DNA of 39,451 nucleotides from Caldilineaceae bacterium (lineage in GTDB: Bacteria > Chloroflexota > Anaerolineae > Caldilineales > Caldilineaceae), in contig JAGRCP010000022.1 of NCBI GenBank assembly GCA_020433455.1, forward strand, positions 1 to 39,451, read 5' to 3'. The number at the start of each line of letters is the position of its first letter. Within the stretch, counting starts at the first letter, position 1. Positions 21,964-30,069 of this stretch are shown here, piece by piece. The notes under the pieces are model-generated. The model did not search any database. It had not been told where the DNA came from and was given only the letters and a program-made list of their open reading frames with translations. Both the position numbers and the translations under genes were made by a program.

Positions 21964-22593
21964 TTACATGGTTTTCGGGTCAACTTGCATTGGGGCGAAT
22001 GTATTTTCGATAACGCCGGGCAGCAAGCTATAAATCGATGCGCCGATTGCCGCTTCAAGCTCAGCCTGAACGGCAAAATACCCCCTCCAGCGCGCCAACG
22101 TATGCTCGTGGACGCCATGCCTGAGGGCCACATCCACCAGGCGTTTCTCTATCAGGCAGAAACCGCTCGGCAGAGCCAGCGCATCACAGAGCTGAAGCAG
22201 CCGATCATAGGTTGAAAACTCCACTTGCGCCAGATAGGCTTCGATAAATTGAAGCTCCTCCGGCGAACAATCCCACTGCCCGTTGACTACCCGAATATCC
22301 CTGACGGGAAAAGAATGAGTCATGCTGATCTGGGCCGCATCCTCAAAGCCCAGCGCGTGCAGGAATGTGTAGCCGTCGATAATATGGCGCAAATTCGTAA
22401 CGCCCGCACGCCGGCCGATATCGTGCAAAATGCCGAGTATGTACCCGGTCTCAGCGTCCAAATGGGGATGGGCCTCGGCAATCGCTTCTGCCGCCTGGGC
22501 CACAAATAACGAATGCTGCACCCAAGGACCTGGGTTTAACATCTCCGCTTCGGCCAAAAAGGCGCGGGCTCGCTCGCGATGGGGAATATTCAT
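21964..22593 (-). CDS. HD-domain phosphohydrolase-like protein
   Basis: This 209-residue protein has a compact HD fold: WVQHSLFVAQAAEAIAEAH with the first His near residue 27, then GYILGILHDIGRRAG with the HD doublet near residues 56-57, and a later Asp in LLQLCDALALP near 140. Such proteins are metal-dependent phosphohydrolases acting on nucleotides or cyclic dinucleotides; no added GYP or HDc-specific features define the substrate. The gene starts at the LtrA stop (TGATG-type overlap), so both are likely co-translated. It ends 16 nt from the recJ stop, tail to tail. Confidence 0.82.
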   Translation of the reverse strand: MNIPHRERARAFLAEAEMLNPGPWVQHSLFVAQAAEAIAEAHPHLDAETGYILGILHDIGRRAGVTNLRHIIDGYTFLHALGFEDAAQISMTHSFPVRDIRVVNGQWDCSPEELQFIEAYLAQVEFSTYDRLLQLCDALALPSGFCLIEKRLVDVALRHGVHEHTLARWRGYFAVQAELEAAIGASIYSLLPGVIENTFAPMQVDPKTM

Positions 22594-23741
22594 CAGGCTT
22601 GTACAGACGGCAGGTAGGCGGCAGCAATGATCCCTGCCAGGACAAGACCCGCGGCAAAGATGCCCGACAGCCCCAACAAGGGCGTTGCCAACACCAACAG
22701 CGCGCCAATCAATACGGTCGGTTTGATGCGCCCATGGATAAAGAGTAACGCACCCAGAAAGACGGAGACGGGAACAGCGACAGCCGCAGCGGCGGTCCCG
22801 GCGCTGATCTCGGCGTGATGCGTCGCCTGATCAATGGCCACAGCCAGACCCGCGCCCACGGCCGCGGCCGCCGCATAAACAAAGTAATGACCGTACCCCC
22901 ACAAGAAGGCCTGACGCAGGGATGTGAGCATATTTTCTGCCGACCACTCAAAGTAGATCCACCACATGGAAAAGAGAATCAACAGGCCGCCGGCAACGAT
23001 GAGGAGCAATTCTCCGTTGAGTCCGCCTGCGTCCAGGGCTGAGCGTGCAGCCAAAGTCAGGGAGAGGACCGACTCACCCAGTACGATGATGGTGAAGAGG
23101 CCGTAGCGTTCGGCGATATGGTGGGGGTGCCACGTGGTATTGCCCGCCCGTTCCGCCCATACAGGAACCAACAGTTCAGCCAGGACGAGAAGCGCAAAAG
23201 CGCCTGACTGCCACTCGGCAGGCAGAAAGAGGAAACCAACCCAACCGACTTGAACCAGCGCCACCCCCGTCGCATAGCGCAGGGTGGTGGTCCGGCGATC
23301 CGGGTCCGAACGCGCGGCGCGCAGCCACTGGGCCACCATGGCCAGACGCATGATGACATATGCACCCACGCCCCGGAAGAAATCCCCGGCCACAAAGTCA
23401 GGCGCCGCCGCGGCGAACATAACGGCCCCCACCATTTGCACAAAGACCAGCAGGCGGTAGGGGACGTCGTCGCAATCGTAGGCCGAAGCGAACCAGGTAA
23501 AGTTCATCCACGCCCACCAGATGCCGAAGAAGAGGCGAATATAAATGGGAATAATCTCCCGGATATGTCCTTCAGCTATGCCGTGGTGAAGCGCGACCGC
23601 GGCCTGGGCTACCGCCACGACAAAGACCAAATCGAAGAAGAGTTCTAATGGCGTGGCGACGCGGTGACTTTCATTCGGGTCCCGCGCGCACATGGAAGAA
23701 AAAAGCGAATCGCGTTGCTGAGATGTCTGTTTTGATGTCAT
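22593..23741 (-). CDS. Low-temperature-requirement A (LtrA) family membrane protein
   Basis: This 382-residue polytopic protein begins with a short charged segment and ATPLELFFDLVFVVAVAQ (about residues 29-46), the hallmark of LtrA. It continues with WAWMNFTWFASAYDCDD near 93-109 and the HPHHIAERYGLFTIIVLGESVLS block near 205-227. I count about ten membrane segments. LtrA was named from a Listeria cold-growth mutant; its transport or enzymatic role is unknown. It is upstream of and coupled to the HD-domain gene. The start at 23741 lies 40 nt after the O-methyltransferase stop; the intervening region is AT-rich, with TTGACA but no well-spaced -10. Confidence 0.88.
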   Translation of the reverse strand: MTSKQTSQQRDSLFSSMCARDPNESHRVATPLELFFDLVFVVAVAQAAVALHHGIAEGHIREIIPIYIRLFFGIWWAWMNFTWFASAYDCDDVPYRLLVFVQMVGAVMFAAAAPDFVAGDFFRGVGAYVIMRLAMVAQWLRAARSDPDRRTTTLRYATGVALVQVGWVGFLFLPAEWQSGAFALLVLAELLVPVWAERAGNTTWHPHHIAERYGLFTIIVLGESVLSLTLAARSALDAGGLNGELLLIVAGGLLILFSMWWIYFEWSAENMLTSLRQAFLWGYGHYFVYAAAAAVGAGLAVAIDQATHHAEISAGTAAAAVAVPVSVFLGALLFIHGRIKPTVLIGALLVLATPLLGLSGIFAAGLVLAGIIAAAYLPSVQA

Positions 23742-23780
23742 GATGCACTTTCGTCAAAATAAAAATATTATGTCAAATAA

Positions 23781-24371
23781 TTATAGTTTACGACAGATGA
23801 GAATGCCCTTGCCCACAGGCGCTATCGTGGCATCCACCCGGGGATCCTCCAGCACGCCGGCCACAAAGGGAGCCAACTCCGCCCCATGGCTGATGACGTT
23901 GTCCGCGGCCAGGATGCCCCCTGAGACGAGACGGGGAATCGCGATGTCGTAACACGGCTGGTAGATATCTTTTTCCGCATCCAGAAAACAAAAGGCAAGA
24001 TGGGCATAGTCGGGCAGATAATCCCGGGCATCACCGTGAACGAAGCGCACAACGTCCTCCACCCCGGCCGCGGCAAAGGTTTGCCGGGCCAGGGCAGCCT
24101 TCTCCTCTAATACTTCAAAAGTTGTGATGATGGAGCCCCGCAAGCGGCAGGCCAGGCTCAGCCAGAGCGTCGAATAACCGGCGCTTGTACCGATTTCCAG
24201 ACAATCACCCGCCGGGGCCATGGCCGCGAGCAAGGCCAAAAACCGCCCGGTTTCAGGTGAGATCTGGCGCAAGCGGCGCAACCGGGCCGTGCCGTCAACC
24301 CGATCCCGAGCGTCGATCCGCTCTAACTCGTCCATGCGCGCCTGCACACGCTCCGGAATTGAATGAAACAT
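23781..24371 (-). CDS. O-methyltransferase (class I, CCoAOMT/TrmR-like)
   Basis: The 196-residue protein has the SAM motif [18 protein letters not shown] near residues 51-68, [15 protein letters not shown] (motif II acidic end), and the [23 protein letters not shown] region near 110-132, with the Asp-Ala-Glu-Lys that binds metal in cation-dependent O-methyltransferases. The N-terminal [20 protein letters not shown] matches the family. Substrate may be a small catechol-like molecule or tRNA (TrmR); neither can be shown. The ATG at 24371 follows AGGAATTATTTC, while 48 upstream codons lack family similarity. It heads the minus-strand run into LtrA and the HD-domain gene. Confidence 0.85.
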   Translation of the reverse strand: MFHSIPERVQARMDELERIDARDRVDGTARLRRLRQISPETGRFLALLAAMAPAGDCLEIGTSAGYSTLWLSLACRLRGSIITTFEVLEEKAALARQTFAAAGVEDVVRFVHGDARDYLPDYAHLAFCFLDAEKDIYQPCYDIAIPRLVSGGILAADNVISHGAELAPFVAGVLEDPRVDATIAPVGKGILICRKL

Positions 24372-24532
24372 GAAATAATTCCTATTCTCAATGATTTGGG
24401 TTGATGCAAGATATTGGCGATGGGGAGATGCCCGTGTGGCCGCCTGTGGCGCAGCGCGTCCGCCATTGTAACCAATCCGCCCCGCGACGCCAAAAGCGTC
24501 AAAACGTTTTGGCATTCATGGAATCCGCTGTC

Positions 24533-24575
24533 TGACACGTGATGCGTGACCGAGTCTGACACGCATCACGTGTCA
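24533..24575. repeat. Perfect 16-bp inverted repeat in the feo upstream gap
   Basis: Arms TGACACGTGATGCGTG and CACGCATCACGTGTCA are exact complements around an 11-nt loop. There is no T-run. The arms break into 7-bp words (GACACGT, GATGCGT, CACGCAT), tying it to the heptamer repeats. The rest of the 24372-24715 gap holds the feo promoter and no gene that I can see. Confidence 0.85.
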
Positions 24576-24639
24576 AATCTTCCCGCTTCCGGCGTCAGCC
24601 AACCACACAAAATCCGGCTGAATCAATATTTTTCCTTAT

Positions 24640-24668
24640 TTGACACAATTCAATATTTAGCCTATACT
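24640..24668 (+). promoter_or_regulatory. Promoter of the feo operon with possible metal-regulator operator
   Basis: A perfect TTGACA (24640-24645) and TATACT (24663-24668) are 17 nt apart. TTAG-N6-CTAA (TTAGCCTATACTAA, 24657-24670) overlaps the -10; this half-palindrome resembles a degenerate DtxR/MntR-type operator, so metal-dependent autorepression is plausible. The promoter core is seen directly; the operator is inference. Confidence 0.75.
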
Positions 24669-24715
24669 AACTTTACAGTTTGATTCATAAAAAATGAAGG
24701 AGGACGGGTATTTTT

Positions 24716-25741
24716 ATGGGTGAGGTAATCACGTTCTGGGTTCCATGGACGCTAATCATGCTGGCCTTGGCCGTGCTTTTCTGGCCGGGCCGCGGTCTCT
24801 TCTGGCGACAGCGCCGGAGTAAAGAAGAACGCGAGCGTATTCAGGTAGAGGACGCGCTTAAATATCTCTACTTCTGCGAGCGGGAGCAGCGCCGCCCCAC
24901 CGTGGCGGGCATTGCCGGACGCATGCAGGTTTCAGAGAATCGTGCGGCTCACATTTCCCAGGAATTACAGGAGATGGGCTTCGCCGTCATGCAGGGCGAC
25001 GTTATCAAGCTGACCGGGGACGGACGCGCTTATGCGCTCCATATTGTACGCGCGCACCGCCTGTGGGAGCGTCATCTGGCGGATGAGACCGGTTACGCTG
25101 AACGGGAGTGGCATGCCCGGGCCGAGCAGGCCGAGCACAGCCTCACGCCGGAAGAAGCGGACGCCCTGGCCGCGCGCCTGCGCAATCCCCTCCGGGACCC
25201 CCACGGCGACCCCATCCCCACGGCCACGGGCGAGATGGTTAACGAGCACGGCCAGTTGGTTACTGCCCTGGAGCCGGGCCGAAGCGGGCGCATTCTTCAT
25301 CTGGAGGACGAGCCCGAGGGCCTCTACGCCCAACTCGTGGCGGAAGGATTTTACCCCGGCATGATCATCGAAATGGTGGACCAATCGTCTGATCGAGTAC
25401 GGGTATGGGCCGACGGCAACGAGGTCGTCCTGGCGCCCTTGACCGCCTCGCTCATCAGCGTGCAGCCCATGAGCATGCGGGAGGAGCTGATAGTGGAAGG
25501 CGCTGAGACCCTGGCCGACCTGGAACCGCCCGAAATGGGCCGCATTATCAGCCTATCGCCGCGCTGCCGCGGCGTAGAGCGCCGACGCTTTCTGGACCTG
25601 GGCTTTGTGCCCGGCACGGAAATCGCGGCGGAGATGATTAGCCCCGGCGGCGAACCCACCGCTTACCGCGTCCGCGACACCCTCATCGCCCTGCGCAAGA
25701 ATCAGGCAGGGATGATTCTTGTGGAGCGGGTTGAGGGGTGA
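24716..25741 (+). CDS. Membrane-anchored DtxR/MntR-type regulator fused to two FeoA domains
   Basis: This 341-residue protein starts with a membrane helix (about residues 8-25, FWVPWTLIMLALAVLFWPG) and a basic stretch. A DtxR-like winged helix follows (44-100, VEDALKYLYFCE then VAGIAGRMQVSENRAAHI), then a dimerisation/metal domain (105-168). Likely metal ligands are D46, H114, E118, H133, E137, E140 and H141; Glu at the position of DtxR Cys102 and Asp at Met10 resemble MntR more than DtxR. Two SH3-like FeoA modules end the protein (about 172-248 and 262-338, the latter with RRRFLDLGFVPGTEI and TAYRVRDTLIALRKNQAGMI). AAGGAGG lies 12 nt before the start. It heads the feo genes, so it may both sense metal and modulate FeoB. 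Confidence 0.82.
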   Translation: MGEVITFWVPWTLIMLALAVLFWPGRGLFWRQRRSKEERERIQVEDALKYLYFCEREQRRPTVAGIAGRMQVSENRAAHISQELQEMGFAVMQGDVIKLTGDGRAYALHIVRAHRLWERHLADETGYAEREWHARAEQAEHSLTPEEADALAARLRNPLRDPHGDPIPTATGEMVNEHGQLVTALEPGRSGRILHLEDEPEGLYAQLVAEGFYPGMIIEMVDQSSDRVRVWADGNEVVLAPLTASLISVQPMSMREELIVEGAETLADLEPPEMGRIISLSPRCRGVERRRFLDLGFVPGTEIAAEMISPGGEPTAYRVRDTLIALRKNQAGMILVERVEG

Positions 25742-25945
25742 GGGGTGAAGATTGAAGGTTGAAGATTGAAGATTGAAGATTGGGGGAGGCGGGGTTGGCG
25801 GGTGGTGATTGAGGGATTGGGAGATTGGGGATTGGGAGATTGGAGATTGGGAGATTGGGGATTGGCGCTTGCAACTTACCACTTGCCACCTGCAACTTGC
25901 CACCTGCAACTTGCCACCTGCAACTTGCCACCTGCCGCCTGCTCC
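25739..25945. repeat. Composite 7-bp repeat tract between the regulator and feoB
   Basis: Three families lie in series: GAGGGGT/GAAGATT units (25742-25783), GATTGGGA-type units (25806-25865), and alternating CTTGCCA/CCTGCAA units (25868-25945). The first unit overlaps the stop codon of the regulator gene. The tract ends 14 nt before feoB. Confidence 0.88.
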
Positions 25946-25959
25946 CCTGAAAGGAACCT

Positions 25960-26817
25960 ATGGATACTGTAACTGTTGAACCAATTGAACCGGGGCGAAT
26001 GGCCGCCGGGTGTGAAAGTTGTGCGGCCCATAATGCCGCAAACCTGCGCCGCCTGGGCGTGGATATGAGCGACTGGGATTATGTGGTCGCGCTGGCGGGA
26101 AACCCCAATGTGGGCAAGAGCACCGTCTTTAATGCGCTGACCGGCCTGCGCCAGCACACGGGCAACTGGCCCGGTAAGACCGTCACCCGAGCCGAAGGCG
26201 GCTTCGAGTACGGCGACGCACGCTTTAAGCTGGTGGATTTACCCGGCGCCTATTCGCTCCTGGCGACCAGTCTGGATGAGGAAGTTGCGCGGGATTTCAT
26301 CCTTTTCGGTCAGCCGGACGTAACCATCGTCGTGGTGGATGCCAGCCGCCTGGAGCGCAACCTGAACCTGGCGCTGCAAGTGCTGGAAATCACCGACCGG
26401 GTAGTCGTCTGCCTCAACCTTATCGACGAGGCCAAACGCCACGGCCTGACCATCGATGAGCGCCATCTGGCCCGGCGACTGGGCGTGCCGGTTGTGCCCA
26501 CGGCCGCACGCACGCGCCAGGGATTGGACGAACTGCTCCAAACCGTGAGCGACGTGGCTACCGGCAAAATTATCTGCAAGCCCCATCGCGCCCGCCATGA
26601 ATCGCCCGATCTCAAGGCCGCGGCGGACGAAGTCGAGGCCGATCTCCATCGCCTCTATCCCAATCTGCCCAACGCACGCTGGGTCGCGCTGCGCCTGCTG
26701 GACGGCGACGAAGCCATCATTCAGGCCATGCAGCGTGGAGAGTTGGGCGACCTCACCCGCAGCGCGCCCGACAGCGAGGCCGTAAACGTAATCCGACTGG
26801 AGGCTGCACCCGCATGA
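25960..26817 (+). CDS. feoB: FeoB GTPase domain, separate polypeptide
   Basis: This 285-residue protein corresponds only to the N-terminal G-protein half of FeoB, which gates ferrous-iron uptake. G motifs are clear: G1 GNPNVGKST near residue 47, the G2 region [10 protein letters not shown]3 DLPGAYSL near 95, and G4 NLIDEA near 152. Residues about 205-275 form the helical GDP-dissociation-inhibitor-like domain ([12 protein letters not shown]...[14 protein letters not shown]). An N-terminal Cys pair (GCESCAAHN) is unusual and could bind metal. AAAGGAACCT precedes the ATG. The stop overlaps the permease gene by ATGA, so the two halves are made together and should assemble at the membrane. Confidence 0.88.
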   Translation: MDTVTVEPIEPGRMAAGCESCAAHNAANLRRLGVDMSDWDYVVALAGNPNVGKSTVFNALTGLRQHTGNWPGKTVTRAEGGFEYGDARFKLVDLPGAYSLLATSLDEEVARDFILFGQPDVTIVVVDASRLERNLNLALQVLEITDRVVVCLNLIDEAKRHGLTIDERHLARRLGVPVVPTAARTRQGLDELLQTVSDVATGKIICKPHRARHESPDLKAAADEVEADLHRLYPNLPNARWVALRLLDGDEAIIQAMQRGELGDLTRSAPDSEAVNVIRLEAAPA

Positions 26818-28268
26818 CCACTGCAACCATTTCCCAAGGCAATCTCACGCCCCAGGATGTCCTGGAGCAGGCCGCATCGCTGCGCTTGCGGGTAGGAGAT
26901 TTCCACGAAAAGTTAGTCGAGTCCAACTACGCGGAAGCCGCGGACATCGCCGACAGCGTCGTTACCCGACCGGAACGACCGGCGCATGGGCTAAGCCTGG
27001 ACCAGCGCATAGATCGCCTGGTAACGAGCCGCCTGTGGGGCTTCCCCCTCATGATCCTGCTCTTCGCCATCGTCTTCTGGATCACCATTTCCGGGGCGAA
27101 CATTCCGTCCAGCATGCTCATGAATGTGCTCATCGGCCGGATTTACCCCCTGCTGCATGTGGGCGCAGACGCCATTCACCTGCCCTGGTGGCTCAGCGGA
27201 CTGCTCATTGACGGCATGTACCTGGCCACGGCCTGGGTAATCAGCGTCATGCTGCCGCCCATGGCCATCTTCTTCCCGCTCTTTACCCTGCTGGAAGATT
27301 TCGGCTACCTGCCCCGGGTGGCCTTCAATCTGGACAACGTCTTTCGCAAGTCGGGCGCGCACGGCAAGCAGGCGCTGAGCATGATGATGGGCTTCGGCTG
27401 CAACGCCGCGGCCATGGTCTCCACCCGGGTCATCGACAGTCCCCGGGAGCGGCTCATCGCCATGATCACCAATAACTTTGCCCTGTGCAACGGGCGCTGG
27501 CCCACCCAGATTCTGATTGCCACCCTTTTCATCGGCAGCCTGGTTCCCGCCTACCTGGCCGGCATCGTCTCGGCCCTGGCCGTGGTGGGCATCGCCATGC
27601 TGGGCGTTTTGCTGACCTTTGCCGTCTCCTGGGCGTTATCCCGCACCCTCCTGCAGGGGGAAGTCTCCACCTTCAGCCTGGAGTTGCCGCCCTACCGGCC
27701 GCCCCGGGTCTGGCAGACGATTTACACGTCAATCATTGACCGCACCCTTTTCGTATTGTGGCGGGCGGTTGTCTTCGCGTTGCCCGCGGGCGCGGTCATC
27801 TGGCTGGTGTCCAACATTCAAATCGGCGGCGAAAGCATTGCCGCCTATTTCATTAACTGGCTCAATCCCCTGGGGCTGCTCATCGGCCTGAACGGCGTCA
27901 TTCTCCTGGCCTACGTGGTGGCGATTCCGGCCAATGAGATCGTCATTCCCACCATCCTCATGCTCACCGTTTTGACCACGGGGATATCCGGCATGGGCGC
28001 GGGCGCGGGCGTTATGTTCGAGGCAAATTCTCCGGCCGGAGCCATGGCGATCTTCCAGGCCGGCGGCTGGACCCTGCTCACGGGCGTCAACCTCATGCTT
28101 TTCAGCCTGATTCACAACCCGTGCAGCACAACCATCTACACCATGTACACAGAATCGGGCAGCCGCAAGTGGACCGCGGTGGCCGCGCTTTTGCCCTTGG
28201 CCATGGGCTTTGTGGTAACCTTTATGGTGGCTCAGGCATGGCGCTTGGGCGCGATGATTTTTGGATAA
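26814..28268 (+). CDS. FeoB membrane permease part, separate polypeptide
   Basis: This 484-residue polytopic protein carries the membrane half of FeoB. After a soluble N-terminal segment (about 70 residues, [22 protein letters not shown]) come a [17 protein letters not shown] helix and two Gate/nucleoside-recognition repeats. The hallmark [25 protein letters not shown] region near residues 185-209 is present (split here by position). The motif after it reads CNGRWPTQ instead of the usual C-G-A/S-R of FeoB. There are about ten membrane helices, with [17 protein letters not shown] in the second repeat. ATGA overlap with the GTPase gene indicates coupling. Predicted role: Fe(II) import; Mn(II) cannot be excluded given the MntR-like regulator. 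Confidence 0.88.
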   Translation: MTTATISQGNLTPQDVLEQAASLRLRVGDFHEKLVESNYAEAADIADSVVTRPERPAHGLSLDQRIDRLVTSRLWGFPLMILLFAIVFWITISGANIPSSMLMNVLIGRIYPLLHVGADAIHLPWWLSGLLIDGMYLATAWVISVMLPPMAIFFPLFTLLEDFGYLPRVAFNLDNVFRKSGAHGKQALSMMMGFGCNAAAMVSTRVIDSPRERLIAMITNNFALCNGRWPTQILIATLFIGSLVPAYLAGIVSALAVVGIAMLGVLLTFAVSWALSRTLLQGEVSTFSLELPPYRPPRVWQTIYTSIIDRTLFVLWRAVVFALPAGAVIWLVSNIQIGGESIAAYFINWLNPLGLLIGLNGVILLAYVVAIPANEIVIPTILMLTVLTTGISGMGAGAGVMFEANSPAGAMAIFQAGGWTLLTGVNLMLFSLIHNPCSTTIYTMYTESGSRKWTAVAALLPLAMGFVVTFMVAQAWRLGAMIFG

Positions 28269-28271
28269 TTT

Positions 28272-28309
28272 GTGACTCGTGATGGAGTTCAGCACGCCTC
28301 ACGAGTCAC
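28272..28309. repeat. 11-bp inverted repeat after feoB
   Basis: GTGACTCGTGA and TCACGAGTCAC flank a 16-nt loop directly after the permease stop codon. No T-run follows. The heptamer words (GTGACTC, GTGATGG, TCACGCA) link it to the element at 24533. Confidence 0.75.
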
Positions 28310-28353
28310 GCATCAAATATTCACGGATTACACACCAGCAGGATAACCCCATC

Positions 28354-28554
28354 ATGTCGCTACCAATCAAGATTGGCCTGGGTTTTGGCTTGGCCGGCCT
28401 GCTTCTCACCGTCATCGGAATCGTGCGCGGCACGGTCCCGACCAATCCCGCGTCCATGGCCGTAGCCCTGCTCATCGGCGGCGGGGTCTGGTTCCTGGTC
28501 TCCTGGGCTGTGGCTACGGCCGCGGTGGATGTGGAGCAGGGAGCGGGAGAGTAA
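28354..28554 (+). CDS. Small two-helix membrane protein at the end of the feo operon
   Basis: This 66-residue protein has two hydrophobic segments (about 5-24, IGLGFGLAGLLLTVIGIVRG, and 34-56, MAVALLIGGGVWFLVSWAVATA) and a short acidic tail. I do not recognise a family. Its position after feoB, with only 85 nt between, suggests an accessory subunit comparable in placement, but not sequence, to FeoC or other small feo proteins. The ATG at 28354 follows CAGGATAACC, a moderate ribosome site; 25 more open codons upstream lie in the inverted repeat. It ends 2 nt from the stop of the RIO kinase gene, tail to tail. Confidence 0.62.
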   Translation: MSLPIKIGLGFGLAGLLLTVIGIVRGTVPTNPASMAVALLIGGGVWFLVSWAVATAAVDVEQGAGE

Positions 28555-28556
28555 GC

Positions 28557-29612
28557 CTATTCTTCTTCAGCGTCTGTCTCCTCCAGGCGCGACAGGTCGG
28601 CCAACACTTCCATGGGCGTACGGTTTAGGGTGTAGCGATGCCAGAGGTTATCGGCCAGGCTTTCGCTGTTGCAGGCCACACCCTGGCGACGGAAGTAGTC
28701 GCAGACCCTGGCCACATCCCGAAAGAGAATTTCCCGGGCATGGGGATTGCGCGCCACATCCACCACCTGGGGAAAATCGATCAGCGTAATCTTCCCTTCC
28801 CAGTAAAGAATGTTATAGGCCGACAGGTCGCCGTGGATGATGCCGAGCCCCAGCATCAGCTCTACGTTGCGCATGACCTCCAGAAAGAGGGGCTCCGCCT
28901 CAGCCGGGGCAAGCTCAATCTCGTGCAGCGTGGGCGCGGCCTGCTCAGCGTTGCCCTGAAACTGCATGAGCAGCGCGTTCTCGCCCGAGGCCATGGGCCG
29001 GGGCACGGCCCCGCCCGCGGCATGGAGGCGCTCCAGCGTGGCGTACTCATGCATGAGCCACGACGTATGGGCCAGTTCGCTGCCGAAGGAGCCGCCCTTC
29101 TCCACCGCACGCTTGAGGCGCGTATCCCGCTCGTTGAGGGTCTTGCCGTCGCTGTCGATGAGGCTGCGCCCCTCCCGATAGCGCTTGTCGTTGCGCAGGT
29201 TGCGGAACTTGCGCGGCCGGTAGACCTTGGCCGCAACCAGCGGCGCGCCGACGCTGGGGTGCGCGGCGCAGCGGTAGACGTTGGCCTCCTTGCCCCCCTT
29301 CACCCGGCTGAGCACGTCCGTGATCAGAGCCCGATCATAGAAGCCGCTCAGAGATGAATAAAGCCAAATCGCCTCAAAGCGGGCGGGGCGATAGGTCATG
29401 GCAAAGCCCGCCTCCAGCCCTTCCGACTCGTCGGTGAGGGTCTCGATGATCTCCTCCTGGGAACGTTTCTGCTTATGGTTCGCCTTCTTTTTTTGCCGGC
29501 GGTAGCGGCCGTCTTCGTAGGCCGGATCGTAGCGCGCGGCATAGCCTTCGTAAGAATCGAGTGCGTCGTCATCCGATGGGGAAGGCGAAAATTGCGTACT
29601 GCGGACGTTCAT
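28557..29612 (-). CDS. RIO-type serine/threonine protein kinase
   Basis: This 351-residue protein has the RIO kinase core. The ATP-binding loop is VKGGKEANVYRC near residues 106-117, the Lys in APLVAAKVYRPRKFRNLRN follows, the catalytic HGDLSAYNILYW (Asp near 253) is clear, and the metal Asp is in ITLIDFPQVVD. The N-terminal 90 residues are charged, with KKKANHKQKRSQEE. RIO kinases assist ribosome maturation in eukaryotes and archaea; bacterial members have unknown targets. The ATG at 29612 follows GAGGAAATAGAAC, a clear ribosome site, while 41 further upstream codons lie across an inverted repeat. Upstream on the same strand is a 21-codon mini-gene with a terminator, so expression may depend on readthrough. 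Confidence 0.88.
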   Translation of the reverse strand: MNVRSTQFSPSPSDDDALDSYEGYAARYDPAYEDGRYRRQKKKANHKQKRSQEEIIETLTDESEGLEAGFAMTYRPARFEAIWLYSSLSGFYDRALITDVLSRVKGGKEANVYRCAAHPSVGAPLVAAKVYRPRKFRNLRNDKRYREGRSLIDSDGKTLNERDTRLKRAVEKGGSFGSELAHTSWLMHEYATLERLHAAGGAVPRPMASGENALLMQFQGNAEQAAPTLHEIELAPAEAEPLFLEVMRNVELMLGLGIIHGDLSAYNILYWEGKITLIDFPQVVDVARNPHAREILFRDVARVCDYFRRQGVACNSESLADNLWHRYTLNRTPMEVLADLSRLEETDAEEE

Positions 29613-29651
29613 TGTTCTATTTCCTCGAATAAGAATCGTAACGGCGAAGTT

Positions 29652-29705
29652 CCTCCGGGAGGGTCTGCGAAAACACGCCAGTTCCAGAGAGAAGCCTCCC
29701 GGAGG
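29652..29705. repeat. CCTCCGGGAGG inverted repeat in the RIO kinase leader
   Basis: CCTCCGGGAGG (29652-29662) and CCTCCCGGAGG (29695-29705) are exact complements; each is also nearly self-complementary. The adjoining GGCGAAGTTC word recurs at 32227, so it may be an interspersed palindromic element. Confidence 0.7.
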
Positions 29706-29761
29706 CTCATGAGCAAGCGCCGCACGCGCCCGCAAAGGGACGCTCCCGGCGTCTTAAATCC

Positions 29762-29797
29762 AAAATAAAAACGGCTGCGGGGTGCGCCCGCAGCCGT
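29762..29797 (-). terminator. Strong terminator after the 21-codon mini-gene
   Basis: On the minus strand, a perfect 11-bp stem (ACGGCTGCGGG/CCCGCAGCCGT) with a 5-nt loop is followed by TTTTATTTT, 22 nt past the mini-gene stop. Confidence 0.92.
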
Positions 29798-29819
29798 CTC
29801 ATGTCAAAACAGGAGATGA

Positions 29820-29885
29820 TCAGCAGAAAATCTGCAGGCGCACGACATTTTCACTTGCAGTTGACACAGTCTGTTGTGGTGCCAT
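29820..29885 (-). CDS. 21-residue peptide, mini-gene with own ribosome site and terminator
   Basis: An ATG at 29885 follows AAAGGAGG at ideal spacing and opens a 21-codon frame that begins MAPQQTVSTA, has ENVVRLQ near the end and stops after the residues IFC. The frame is closely followed by a strong terminator, so the unit looks complete: ribosome site, short frame, terminator. A weak TTGCAA-N16-TACACT promoter candidate lies about 75 nt upstream. I do not recognise the peptide. It could be a secreted or signalling peptide with a C-terminal Cys, a leader peptide controlling readthrough into the RIO kinase gene, or chance. The quality of the translation signals makes chance less likely. Confidence 0.55.
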   Translation of the reverse strand: MAPQQTVSTASENVVRLQIFC

Positions 29886-30001
29886 GCGTGCGCCTCCTTT
29901 CGAGGAAAACAAGTCAAACAGAAGATCAATCCATCACGAATGGGTGCGAGTGTAACATAGCGCACCCATATTGCAAAATAGCCGGTCAACAGCGCGCATC
30001 T

Positions 30002-30067
30002 CAATCGCCTAATCTCCAATCTCATAATCCCTGTTGCGAGGCCAGAGATTGAGAGATTAGGCGATTG
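30002..30067. repeat. Heptamer-type inverted repeat after sucD
   Basis: CAATCGCCTAATCTC (plus an ATCTC extension) at 30002-30023 pairs with GAGATTAGGCGATTG at about 30045-30067. The words are the CAATCTC/GATTGAG members of the heptamer family. It sits just beyond the sucD stop codon and could stabilise or end the sucCD transcript. Confidence 0.75.
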
Positions 30068-30069
30068 AT

